Shown here piece by piece: positions 34,627 through 45,927 of a stretch of 58,940 nt of DNA (position 1 is its first letter; each line of letters opens with the position of its first letter). The stretch covers positions 22,501-81,440 of the forward strand of contig NC_006679.1 in the NCBI RefSeq assembly GCF_000091045.1. Direction: 5' to 3'. The translations under genes and the position numbers were made by a program. This stretch comes from Cryptococcus deneoformans JEC21. Lineage: Eukaryota; Basidiomycota; Tremellomycetes; Tremellales; Cryptococcaceae. The notes below the pieces were generated by a model. That model was not told the origin of the DNA. It saw only the letters and a program-made list of their open reading frames with translations, and did no database searches.

Positions 34627-35986
34627 ATGGTCTCCTCTCGCAAACTCTTCAAGAAGACCCTCCTCATAGCCATCAAACCATCTCGTTCTGTGAGTGAATC
34701 CGAGAGTCACACCGTTCTTTGTCGCTTCCACACGACTGACTCCATGTTCGGTAAAGGCCACCTCAACCCTGACTACGAGACCTAGCACTCCAACCGATCT
34801 GCCAATCTTCCCACAAGAGATCTTTGAACAAATCATCTCCCACCTCACCGACAACCCATCTGCACTCCGGGCTATCGCGCTCACATGTCGAGCTCTATCT
34901 CCGCTCGCTCTTAATCCGCTATGGTACCGAGTCCCTGTTGGCCTCCAATCCAAATCACCTCTCAAAACTCATTACTTTGGGCCTACCACCAGAGAAATTA
35001 TCAGTCTCGGGTTGATCAAGCCTCTCCCATTCCCAAACCTTTCTGCAGAGTTGAGAGGTATGACTCGTGTGATCGATTTCTATTTTCGGCACTTTGGGTG
35101 GTCGCTCGCCCTATATCGTCGTGAGCACCGTTTCCTCGAGTTGTTCAATAAAGTCAAGGCTATCCGAATACACCTTGATTCATTATGCGGCTATATGTCT
35201 TCTACAGGGGTGCCGTCCAAGTTTAGGGATGAAGATGCGGGATACGAGAATTATGCGCCGAGGTTGCCTGCTTCCGAAAAGGTCGTCTTTATCGGGCCAT
35301 GCTACGATCCTTATTACGGAAGTTGGTTCTGTTCGTGGAAAGGCCATGAATGGCTATCATCCAAGGCGCCCAAAAAACTTGTACTCCTCCTCAAAACCAA
35401 CGCCCACCCCATCTCCTTTCGACCAGGGAGCTTTGCAGCTTCCGTTCTCCTTAGCACAAGCATCCCTGACCTTCGCGATATCGTTATTATCTTCCACCAA
35501 GGCGCCAAACGATATAAACCGTTGCGCACCATCGAAGGGGACCCATGGCGTCAAGTGAGAAAAGAGATGGTGGTACTGTTAGCTGCGTTGAGGAAAAAGT
35601 ACCCAGGGACGCGAGTAACATTGGTGAACACAGGATGTTTCAGGGCGACGTGGCTTGGATACAATAAACCTGTTGAAGAAGAAGCAGTACAACAAAAGGT
35701 AATGGAAGGGCTGAAGAAAGTGGGGGCAGCGAAAGGAATCAAACTGTTTGGCAGGTTTAGCAATTATCCCCACCCTCACTCATCGGGAACAAGTCCAGCC
35801 GTAAAAAGCTTGGTTGTAGACGGCAGAACGACGGATAAGAATAATAGGGGGAAAAGTGCAAGAGATGGTATCGGGACGCCGAATGCAGGGAATGAAAAGG
35901 AACGACTAATGTCGTTGGGTGAGTACTTGAGAGTAGAAGATTGGGAAGGAGAGCTGGACGAGCGTGAGATTGGGTCATGGCTCTGA
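34627..35986 (+). CDS. F-box protein, substrate unknown
   Basis: Exons 34627-34689 and 34757-35986; 430 residues. Exon 1 encodes the basic start MVSSRKLFKKTLLIAIKPS. The intron (67 nt, gtgagt...GACTGAC...aaag) is phase 0 and joins to ATSTLTTRPSTPTDLP. The F-box is residues about 38-80: FPQEIFEQIISHLTDN, then ALRAIALTCRALSPLALNPL and WYRV. F-box proteins bind Skp1 and bring targets to SCF ubiquitin ligases. The rest has no LRR or WD repeats and looks like the rapidly evolving F-box family common in basidiomycetes. It ends in an acidic stretch (RVEDWEGELDEREIGSWL). Confidence 0.75.
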
Positions 35987-36250
35987 TCATAATGTTGCTC
36001 TTGCTATCAGACACTTGTAGGCGGACATCTCTAGGCCTGCAATACTGACATCTAATGCAAGAGGTCAAGGCAGTATTACAGAATTGGCGTGGATGAGGAT
36101 CCTAGTGGTGACACCGATAGAAAAGGCTTTGCACAGACATTGTGATGGATGCACAGTGTAGCATGTTATTGATTCCTGTTTGGTGCATGCTGGCCTTGGC
36201 TCAGTAAATCGTTTACAAGATGGAAAGGACAAGAGGAGGAAGATAAGAAG
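35987..36250. other. 3' flank of the F-box gene
   Basis: 264 bp, taken as 3'UTR; no other feature is seen. It ends at the target-site duplication of the LTR. Confidence 0.4.
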
Positions 36251-36255
36251 GATAA

Positions 36256-36713
36256 TGTTACGACTCGTCCCCAACAAGGTCCGGCCTTGGAGACGAGATG
36301 GAAAGCCGTAGTTTAACTAAACGATGAGATATGTAAGATATACCTCTTGACACTTGTCTGTTGGCCTATGGTATAGGGCGAAAGTATTTGTGCTTGGGAA
36401 GATCAGGCAAGCTTAATTATATACTAGTGAGGTAAGTTTAAGTCGAAGGTGGTTCCAGGTAAGACAAGAGCGAGCAATGGGAGCTCGAGGACCTTTCGCA
36501 AAGTAACTTATGAGATATTGATCTTCGAGGGGAAGAAGATCAAGATCGAGGATAGAACTCCCCCCCTTTATATACTTCTACAGAAATCTATTTATATCCC
36601 TCGAGGTCCAGCTGGAAGTCCAGTTCTTCTATCGGAGGTCCAGCTGGACCTTCTTATCTGAAGGGAGTCGTGACTTGTATATGATCTCTTCTACTTCGTA
36701 CAGGCTCGTGACA
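36256..36713. mobile_element. Solo LTR with 5-bp target-site duplication
   Basis: The 458-bp element starts TGTTACGA and ends TCGTGACA, a near-perfect terminal inverted repeat with canonical TG...CA ends. It is flanked on both sides by GATAA (36251-36255 and 36714-36718), the expected 5-bp target duplication of LTR retrotransposons. Inside is a TATA-like TTTATATA at 36567-36574. A 14-bp motif occurs as a direct repeat (36603-36616 and 36635-36648), the second copy forming the palindrome GGTCCAGCTGGACC. No internal coding region or second LTR is present, so this is a recombination remnant. The retroelement family is not determined. Confidence 0.85.
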
Positions 36714-36718
36714 GATAA

Positions 36719-37529
36719 GAAGAAAGAACTGCGATCATACGACTTTTTATCTGTAAGTAAAAAAGCATGAAAAAATATACGACTGAGTGTTGAGTTAGAA
36801 AAGTATGGTCACGTATTGGATGATAAATAACTGAATTGGACGACAACGTTAGAGCCACGCTATTTTGAATATAGGGACGATAATGGTGTATGGTGGGTGG
36901 GTGTACAATAAATGTGCATCATAAGAAGAATCATTCAAATTCATTCGGCAACTGACAAAATCCCGGCCATGGTCCCTCAACCTAGATTGCTGAGCTGGTG
37001 TATATGTCAATCATCATAACCTTGTGTGGGCTTTATGAGCAACGTTGCAAAAACTTCCTGGCTTGTGAGTATATAACGAAATCCAGGATCATTTTTCAGA
37101 AACACGTAATGGTGATTTGCCAAATAAATATAGCCTCCTTTCTCCGCTGCTCCTCTTCTTCGCTCCATCATTTCTTCAGAATCATCGCTCTCCTCATTCC
37201 TCACCTCCCCCAGAGACCGAAAGAAATATCTCATCACTTACATCGCTGTCCGGAAAACTAACATCAAATTCCACTATTGGGCTTAGAGGGTTCGTTGGTT
37301 GAGTCGGTCTGTCAATCTGTACTGACAATGTTGTTGTTGGGACGTTGGTGATTACGTCATAATTTTCTGCCTTTACCAACCCACTCTTTTCGTTATGGAA
37401 GACCATCTCCCCAAGACACCCTAGCGTTCATGGTCTTCATGCAAAGAATTCTAGCCATGAGATGTCGTAGATGAGAAAGAAAGAAATGACATGCCAAGAA
37501 AGTACAGAAAAAGTAAATTTGGGTCAGGC
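36719..37529. other. Intergenic region downstream of ITC1
   Basis: About 800 bp between the LTR and the ITC1 stop. A minus-strand ORF of 70 codons at 37194-37406 (starting MVFHNEKSGLVKAENYDV) has protein-like composition, but it starts only 124 bp after the ITC1 stop and matches no family I know. It is left as a possible small ORF. Confidence 0.35.
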
Positions 37530-40500
37530 CTACTCCTTCCCACCCGCACGGCGATTCCTCCATCCCATATACCCCTTCTCCTCATCATCCCCAGCCGCTC
37601 TCCTTGTTGGCCTCGTCCGTCTGGCAGGTTCTTCATTCTCCGATTGTCCATCCTAGATAGCCACATGTCAGTGGTCTAGCCTCTGGATTGGAAGATAGAT
37701 TAGACAAAGGTGGGACTCACAAGACCCATGACCTGCCTTCGCTTGGTAATACCGCCCAACAACTCTGGTTGCCAGAACGTAAGCGCTTTGAGGAGATCTT
37801 TTTCGCGGATACCCTTTGGGTTAAGCCATCGCATAAATTCGCGCACCTGAGAATAGACGGTGAATAAGCTTCTGCACAACTATCGGTAGTAAGAAAATCC
37901 AAACTCACCTGCTCAACATCGTCATAACACCCCCACTCACCCCTGCCTAACTTGCCCCCCTCTTCCATTTTCCTCCTCCTCTCAACATCCTCCTTCTTCA
38001 CCTCTTCCTTCACGCCCATTCCTTCCAATACCGCATTTGCAGCATTGAGGTAATACGTCTCCTCTGGTTCATCTACCCCTTGAATATACAGCCGTCCCGT
38101 TCCATACGTCAGTTTACCGTCGGGCGCAAGCATCGGCGCGGAACCCTGCGCGTCAAGCCACCAGATCCTGTTCCCAAACCTGTCCAATCCCAGGGGCTTG
38201 GAACGTAATGTCCATATATGCGACCGGAACTCATAATCAAGTTTTTTGAGCTTCGCGGCCAGCACTTCCTCTTCTTCAAGAAGACGTTTCTTTTCGCTAG
38301 CATTGTATTTTGACAGACGAGCTTCTTCGCGTTCCTTGATTGCACGCTCGCGATGCATCGCTTCTTCGGCAGCACGTTCACGAGCCTTTTCAGCCATGGC
38401 GCGACGGCGGGAAGCGGCGGTTTGGGCGTGATGCCCTTGGTCAGCGGATGGAGGTGACGAGAGGGCAGAATAAGAGTCATCTTCGGGCGGGCGCATCTCG
38501 CTGTCAAGGTCATCTTCCAGTTCATCTTCCCCTTCTCCTCCTCCATTGACATGGCCGTTAACCTTGACATCCACGTCCACATCCATCCCCGCTTCTCCTT
38601 CTACGGCTTCTACGTCTTCAGTCTTTGGCTCCAGCCCTTCCCTCTCAGCCTGCACTCTCCTTACTTCCCTCTTCACGTCGACTTGCTCCTTCCTCACCTC
38701 TGTCAACGCTGCGATACTCTCCTCCATGAACCCTCTCACTTTCTCCGTCTGACCCACGAGCTCAATGAGAAACACGATGATGTCCAGTTTGTGTAAATGG
38801 TGCAATGTCGGGTACCTCGTCGGGATCTTTGCAGGTACAAGACCGAGGCCGGAAGAAGAAGTAGATGATGAAGGACCGGTGGACCATGTCGGGCGGGTAG
38901 GCGCCGGTTTCGGTTCAAATGTGAGGTGAAGGATATTATCCAAGAAATTTGGCAGGCTCTCCAAACTCGCTCGTTCCCATAAACACCCTATCAACGCAGC
39001 TTCCCATCCTCTCCGATTATCCCTCAGTGGGATCTCGGTATCTTTCCACGACTGGGCGAGCTTCTCAGCCACCGGACTGAGCGTTTCGGTCGTAGCACCC
39101 TTTTCGCCTTCCCAGTAATCTCTGTCGTCTTCTGGCTGCCGGCCGGTGGCAGATATGGGTCGGACAGGAGAGTGGCCAGACGCAGCATCGGCGATGAGAA
39201 CAGAGAGAAGGCACGCGTGGATCTCGGCGATAAGTGGTGGCGAGGGGGACGTAGTATGATAAAGGGACTGTTCAAACTCGTCGATCGTGAACGGGGAGAG
39301 GTTGAGCGGTGTGCCCATGACGTTCAAAAAACTCCAAGAATTCAAAAGCTTTTCAAATTGATCTCCAAAGGGTAACGTCCTGACGAGCTGTGGTCTCACT
39401 CTTACATCTTCTTCTGACCATTCCACAAGCAAGTCTATTCTCGTTAGCTTCCATCTCTAATTCTTACAACTCACCTTCGTTAGGCCACTTCATCTGCTTT
39501 TTCTTCTTCCTCTCCTCTTCCTCTTCCTTCATTCTTCTCTCCTCGTCCTTCTTCTTCGCCTTCTCCTCTTCCTTCATTCTCTTTTCCTCCTCTTTCATTT
39601 GCTTCTTCGTCTTTGGTTTCTCCTCCACCTCCTCATCTTCGACGTTCAAGCCCAACCTTTCCTCCCTCTCACGCTTCCGCTTCCCCATCTGGCGTTCTCT
39701 GTAAGATGAGATGAATAACCTTGTCGACTCTGACATTTCCATGGGGATACCCCATCGACGCGCCACGGCCGGTTTCACGATCCACGGCGAGTATACTGCC
39801 GCATCACGTTCGACGCAATCCCGGATGAATCGTTTGAGCATCGCGCGGGAAAAGTTGATACGGTCCCGGGATATCTTGTCGGCGGTGACTTGCAGCGCAT
39901 TCTCTTGGTCATCGTCTTCTACACCGTCCTCGACTAGTTTTACGACGTAGATGTACTGTCCCGGGTCGTCTTTCTCGAGTACATCTTCCGAAGCGAGGTT
40001 GAGATCGATCGCGAGGGGGTGGGTTTCGAGGGTGAGGCCATTGGAAGTGGATGGGATCAAAGTCAGAGAAGGGGAGGGGGGGACTGTTTTGATTATCCTA
40101 GCGAGGTATTTGTCGCCTTGGACGTCGACGAATACCTCTGCGATGTGTCAGCGTCAATCACGTGTAGGAAAAGTTACGCACTCTCATCGTCGAAGAATCG
40201 ATTATGGAATCTTTCAAAGATCTTATCCGCGAGGTTCTCCAGCTTCCCTTCGATTTCTATTTGTCAGCTTGGTCTGGTTAGGGGTGACTTACGGAATTGG
40301 ACGGCACTCAAAACGGCCTTTTTCAACTGCTTAGGGAATCGGGTATGCAGCTGTCGAATTTCTTTCTGTTCTGATCGTAAAGCGTCCAAGTATGGCATTG
40401 ACGATTTGCCGGATACTTGATACGTCAGCCATGCACTAAACAGACAAAACTTACCTTCACATTGGAAGATCTGTTGATCGTAAAACGCCTTTCTTGCAGA

Positions 40501-40926
40501 GTACGATTCGTAATCTGTAAAGATTTCGCCAGTCTCTGGGATGTACCAACAATCACGATCATGGATCCGCCAGGCAACAGCAGGCTCTTCCTGCACAGTC
40601 GCCGAAGGTTCACCATCTTGTGGACTCTCCCCATTCACCATAGTCGAACTCGGAGCGACAGCCTTTCCCTTTGATTTTTTCCCTACCACCGTCGTGTGGC
40701 CATTGGTAAACTCGCCTCTGAAGACAGCCAACAGCTTTTCCAGCTGCTCTGCATCGTCTTTTCCATCTGGCGGGATGAATTGCTGAAGCTGTTCATGCGT
40801 GAGCGGAGTTGGCGCTTGGGTTTGGAGAGGGTCGGAAGTAGAAGATGAGGCGGGTATTGGTTGGAGGACCGCGGAGAGGGATGGAAGGGGCGTGAGGTGA
40901 ACTGGCTTGCGTTTGAGGAGCGGCAT
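37530..40926 (-). CDS. ITC1: Itc1/Acf1-like chromatin-remodelling subunit (WAC, DDT, WHIM)
   Basis: Minus-strand exons 40926-40455, 40415-40293, 40256-40182, 40137-39475, 39434-37909, 37846-37721 and 37652-37530; 1035 residues. The N-terminus MPLLKRKPVHL leads into a WAC DNA-binding module (WYIPETGEIFTDYESY, RKAFYDQQIFQCEVSGKS, YLDALRSEQKE). A Lys/Glu-rich coiled region (KKQMKEEEKRMKEEEKAKKK) follows. The DDT domain is about 445-520 (RTLPFGDQFEKLLNSWSFLN, PFTIDEFEQSLYH). A WHIM motif lies near 850-875 (SKPLGLDRFGNRIWWL). The end is EKGYMGWRNRRAGGKE. This is the accessory subunit of ISWI (Isw2/ACF) complexes that space nucleosomes. A GT-AG 5'UTR intron is likely at 40936-40994. Confidence 0.9.
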
Positions 40927-42613
40927 CGTGGTTCACTAGGAGGTTTGAATGTTATGGTTGAAAGCTAGATGAACAGAAAAAAACTGGTACGCACCTTATC
41001 CGTGGCGACAGCGCGCAGCTGAAGCAAGAGAAGAAGTTTATTCGGAAGCGAGACCGGGGTGGCTTCAATGCTGTCGTGGGCCAAGTTAGAGAGCCCGGAG
41101 AGAAATCTCGACGTCTATCAGTCAATAGGAGCCTTAACTTCTTTTTTTGGTAGGGCAAAGAGATGTTGATCCAATTGATGGTTGAATGAACCAGAGGGTA
41201 TCGAAGAGAAGATCCCTCCTTTTTTGTATGAACGAAGCTGAAGAGAAGTAGCTCCGGGATTGCGGAACAGTTATGCAGAGAAAGGCGGGTGTAGCGTGAG
41301 CAATGGGGAAGATTGGCGTAGAGTAAGTAAGCCTTCGCCTTCACTGGTCTCGGTGGATCAGGAAGTATAGTTGATCAAAACAATACGTGCAATGGCGTGT
41401 CCTTTCGTTTCCAGTACTGCTGGAAGCGTTGAAGATAAACTTTTGAGTTCCTCGAGGACGGTTGAATGAGACAGTGCTGATGAGATGACTTGTCTTTTTC
41501 GTGGTAATCAACCTAAATGAAAGGGAGAAGAGGTTGGTATTGTCGAATGGTCAAGCTCAGGCGTTTAAGCTAGAAAGTCGGCGGAAGAAGGAAAGTGGTA
41601 GAGGGAAGTCTTGATTGGTCTTGTAGGATAGAGGAAAAGGTTAAACGAGACAAGATAGACAAATGACGCGTCTTTTTCGTGGCAGGTAAATGGATGGGGG
41701 GAAGAAAAGCGTGCGGACGTGTCTGGGCGCCTTGGATGTTGATGCGGAGCGGTTGTTATGCAGTCCGAGAGGATGGGCGGGTATAGGTGGACGATGGGTG
41801 GGATATGTGGTAGGAAGAAAGAAGGAAAGCGGTGGTGAGAGAAGACGGAATAACAAGGAAGGAAGAAGAACAGGTGGCGGGTGGCAAGCAAGGAGCAGGG
41901 TGGAAGATATATGGCTCGCATGGGGATACCTGAAAATGTAGCGAGCATGGCCATAGTTGTAGTGCAATGGTGCCTTCTTCGGCATCATAGGAGAATGCCA
42001 CGTCAGGTTGGAAAGCGCGCGCCGATTAAGAAGAAGAAGAATGATGATGAAAGAAGATTTGTGAACAATTTGAAGAGCGTAGCAGTAGTACGTAGCATTC
42101 ATGAAGCAAAATGGCAGAGAAATTAGAATTACACACCCAAGCACGTAACAGACAGAGACAGATAGTAGAGATAGAATAAATGGTACAGCAATATAAGGTG
42201 AAGAGGCAGAGAATACACATTTGGAATGGATTCGAAACAAGACTACGTTACGTAGTAGTAGTACTGTGCCATCTTGACGACTGTAACGATCGCACAGAAG
42301 AGCGTCTCAAATAATGATCCATTTCCATGGTGTAACGGGCGACCGCAGAGGTAAACATTCATGGTTTTTTTCACCCTTGCTCATCATATGGCGTTGCGTA
42401 CATCTGTTCCTCATTTCTCGACACACGATGCTATTATATTGTTACTACGCACCCTCCCGAAAACAGTACGCGCGTCTTTACGCGTCGAACATTAGGTACT
42501 TCGCCACTGGCAGGGAAATGCCGAAACGCCGTCCTTTCACTTACGCGCGTTCAAGGTTCACGCTGTAGTTACACCAAACAAAGACGTAAAGCACATCACT
42601 AAATAAAACACCC
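40927..42613. promoter_or_regulatory. Divergent region ITC1 / KH-protein
   Basis: 1.7 kb between opposed starts. It holds the ITC1 leader with its probable intron and the upstream region of the KH gene. A minus-strand frame of 199 codons (41641-42240) is very hydrophobic and Ser/Pro-rich with no family match; I treat it as non-coding. Confidence 0.35.
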
Positions 42614-43889
42614 ATGTCCGCTTCCCCTTCTGCCACCGCACCCCCTGAAGCCTCACCCACCGCTACACCCACGACTGCCACTACCTCAAAGCGACCAGCC
42701 TCTCCAGACAACGCAGAAGATAGCGCCAAACGACCAAAGCAGGACCAAAACAAGATGGCTGATGTAGAGATGCAGTGCGTTGGTTGTTTAGGGAGAGAGA
42801 GTCATCCATCACTAACAGAAACAGAAACGAGGGCTCACCAAAGACCGCGCCTTCTTCCGAGCCCACAGCTCCTGCTAAACCCGACCCCGGACCTCAACAG
42901 ATCTCGATGCGGTCTCTTATTGTTACTCAGGACGCCAGTATCATCATCGGCCGTGGTGGTGCTCATGTCAATGAAATTAGGGTGGGTCGCCGACGCCAAA
43001 CTATATCTGACCAGCACTGACACTTCGCAGGAAAAATCAAGCGCCCGAGTAACCGTTTCTGAATCCATCCCCGGCAACCCCGAACGAATCCTCAACGTCT
43101 CTGGCCCTCTCGACGCTGTCGCCAAAGCATTTGGTCTCATTGTCCGCCGAATCAACGACGAACCTTTTGATGTTCCCTCTGTCCCTGGCTCTCGTGCCGT
43201 CACCATCAAATTCATCATTCCCAACTCCCGCATGGGCTCAGTCATCGGTAAAGGCGGTTCCAAAATCAAGGAAATCCAAGAAGCTTCCGGTGCGCGCTTA
43301 AACGCTTCCGAGGCTATGCTCCCAGGATCGACAGAGAGGGTTTTGTCAGTTTCTGGTGTAGCCGATGCTGTCCACATTGCTGTGTACTACATTGGTACAA
43401 TTTTACTTGAGTACCAAGATAGATATCCGTCCAATGCCACTGGATCCTACAAACAGTCTCAGTCCCGCGGTCCTCCACCCAACTCCAATGCCCCTCCCCC
43501 ACCCGGCATGCAGACTCAACAAATCTTTATTCCCAATGCTCTCGTTGGCGCTAGTAAGTTGACTGCTTCCATTCACTTTGCAATTTGCCAATTTTGAATT
43601 TCTAGTCATCGGCCGAGGTGGTTCTAAGATCAACGAAATCCGTTCCCAATCATCCTGCCAAATCCGTGTGACCGACCCTGGTACAACCGTCCCTGGCGGT
43701 GCTGCCGCAAATCCCGAGGAGAGATTGGTTACCATCACCGGTTACCCCGATAACATCAACGCTGCTGTTGCGTTGTTGTATTCTGTATGTTGTCTCGTAT
43801 GGTTTTTGGGATGTTTTGCTGATCGATGGTGTTAGCGAGTGGAAGCTGAACGGGCAAAGTTGGTGGAACAGAATGCCGGGGGTATGTAA
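42614..43889 (+). CDS. Triple KH-domain RNA-binding protein (PCBP/HEK2-like)
   Basis: Exons 42614-42774, 42825-42981, 43031-43553, 43606-43784 and 43836-43889; 357 residues. The Ala/Pro/Thr-rich N-terminus carries a basic SAKRPKQDQNK. Three KH domains follow, each with its GxxG loop: IIIGRGGAHVNEIR, SVIGKGGSKIKEIQ and IIGRGGSKINEIR. The third is split by an intron just before its GxxG. A Pro-rich linker (GPPPNSNAPPPPGMQ) separates domains 2 and 3. The layout is that of poly(rC)-binding proteins and yeast Pbp2/Hek2, which bind mRNA and affect its stability and localisation. The C-terminus is VEAERAKLVEQNAGGM; the stop overlaps a gtatgt donor-like site, so an extra 3' exon is possible. Confidence 0.9.
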
Positions 43890-45477
43890 GCATGACATGA
43901 ACAACTATACATTGCGTGCTGCTTCCCTGAGCTGCTGAGTCTAAACTGTTGCACAATTGGGGATATTTGTGATATGGAACGATGCCGTTGGCTGTCGGAT
44001 GAAGTGGAAAGCGAGGCGGACAACTGTTAGGTATTGGGCGTTGGGCGGTGTTGAGTCTCCCTCCTTCCGGCCTGTTGCGATGAGTATGAATGTGAGAATG
44101 ACAAGGGAGAGTCGAAATTGTGATCGAGAACAAGCGGGTAGGGAAGGAAGAATGTAAAAGGACCATAATGAGGTCTTTATTCTTACGTATGAGTGGGAAT
44201 TTCTAAGAGGGATTAATCATGTATATATATATTTTTCTTTTCTGGAAGGGCACATGAGGCTCAAGATGATATCAACAATCTTGGTGCCAGGGGATCTCGG
44301 TGAACATGGAAGGCCCCGATAAAGGATTTTCTTGAGCATCAACAGTTTGACGTATGACGTGGAAGATTTAAGTATCTCGGGCGGCTGAGTTTTTTCTTTC
44401 TGACGATGCGAGGCATCGATTATATGTTGCGTGTTCCCAAGGATTTAGAGGCGCTATGGTTTGTTCGTTGCTTTTAAATTGGAGGTTCGGGGAGATAAAT
44501 ATGAATAGTTGATGACGCTCGCATATCAAGAAACCAGAAGGTCTAGGTGGGGAGATGGGAGAAGGGTAAAACGATTTTGGGATTATGATCTCTGCTGGCG
44601 ATTGCGATGGGTACGCTCACGAAATGACGTCTTTCATTTCAACTTCCAACTTTTCGTTGGACTTTGGACTTTTGAGCTTTGTCCGTCCAGCTTGCCATTA
44701 CTTTGGTTAGAATTACGACATTCGACTGGCGGTGATGAGGCCTCCTGGGCCGTCATCCTGCCCAGCCTACTCATACTGTACCAGTACAGCCCGTAAGATA
44801 GTACGACGATGGACGATGGTTGGTTTCGGTAGGTTCCACCGCGAATGACCATCGCTCAATTCGTCGTTCGTGTTGCCTTATTAATAATTACACATTATGC
44901 AGTACCGGTACTACTGGGTAGGCGGTAGTAATCTGTATTGGCCATTTGCCTTCATAGTGCGCATAATAATGCATTTGCTTGCTTACAATCCACCAGTTGT
45001 TAATCCTTTCCACTCGATCGATCTCAGCTTAATCGGGAACCACAAACGGAGATTAAAACAATGAAGCCATCTTGTCAACCAAGCACCAACCACACTAGAC
45101 TCCTTCTCCCCGTTTCCGCTCCCGCTACCACCCAGAGATTACCACCCGTCAACCATCATTGCCTGATCACCCATTTGCTACCTGCCGAGCCGATTACAAG
45201 TCGTTGAACCTTATCGTCATACGTATCCCACTATCATGAGCACATGGCGATATCGCATCTCAAGTACGCAGATGACATATCTCTTGCAATGATCGTACCA
45301 TCGCCACTATCTTCACCGAGGGAATAGATGCCCGAGTTTGCTCACCATCCCTGTGCCTGTCATGTGCGGGAAAGTATATAAATGACTCCCTTCAAGCCTT
45401 CCATCCCCAAGCGAATTTCATCTACGCCTCAAGTCAACAACTTACTAGTTCACAACACCCATTTCAATTCACTAACA
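43890..45477. other. Intergenic region and promoter of the small repeat protein
   Basis: 1.6 kb without convincing genes. A TATA box (TATATAAAT, 45375-45383) stands about 100 bp before the next ATG, stronger than at other genes here. Confidence 0.4.
45375..45383 (+). promoter_or_regulatory. TATA box of the small repeat-protein gene
   Basis: TATATAAAT lies 95-103 bp upstream of the ATG at 45478. A good TATA box in yeasts often marks inducible genes; this reading is inference. Confidence 0.5.
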
Positions 45478-45927
45478 ATGTCTACTTCTACCTCCCACGC
45501 TGTTGACCCCGTGAACCAGTCTGCTGTCCCCAGCAGCATCCAGAAAAAGGCCCCTGAGGGTTTGGAGAAGACCCTTCCTGACTCGGTACGTTATTATCCT
45601 CCCCTTCACCTCTTCAATCCCATATGACGTTCTCTAGAGCCGTTACTTTACTGATATTTTGCGTTTTTGACCCTAGGTACACAACACAGACCCTAGCAAG
45701 GACGAGCGATATGTCTCTCACGCTACTGGGCCTTCTATGGTCCCCGAGGCGATTCAGAAGGCTGCCCCTGAGGGTTTGGAGAAGGCTCTTCCCGAGTCTA
45801 TCCATCCCACCAATTGTGAGTCAACTTTTATATCATGTTGCAGTACAGATGATTAACAGTTATGGGGCCTTCAGAAATGCCGGACGATGGTCAGGAGGAA
45901 TATTTAGGTAAAGTGAAGGGGGAATAG
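45478..45927 (+). CDS. Small repeat protein (two IQKxAPEGLEK units), function unknown
   Basis: Exons 45478-45585, 45677-45815 and probably 45860-45927; 104 residues. Two near-identical repeats are visible: VPSSIQKKAPEGLEKTLPDS in exon 1 and VPEAIQKAAPEGLEKALPES in exon 2, each followed by VHNT or IHPT. The protein is hydrophilic, has no membrane segment, and resembles small fungal stress-type proteins with repeated Pro/Glu/Lys units, though I cannot name a family. The last exon is uncertain: the chosen 44-nt intron gives FMGPSEMPDDGQEEYLGKVK, while the acceptor at 45872 would stop right after IHPTN. A strong TATA box precedes the gene. Confidence 0.65.

Noticed and set aside
41641..42240. Minus-strand 199-codon ORF between ITC1 and the KH gene
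   Set aside because: Low-complexity hydrophobic and Ser/Pro/His-rich translation, no family match and no splice context. Probably upstream non-coding sequence.
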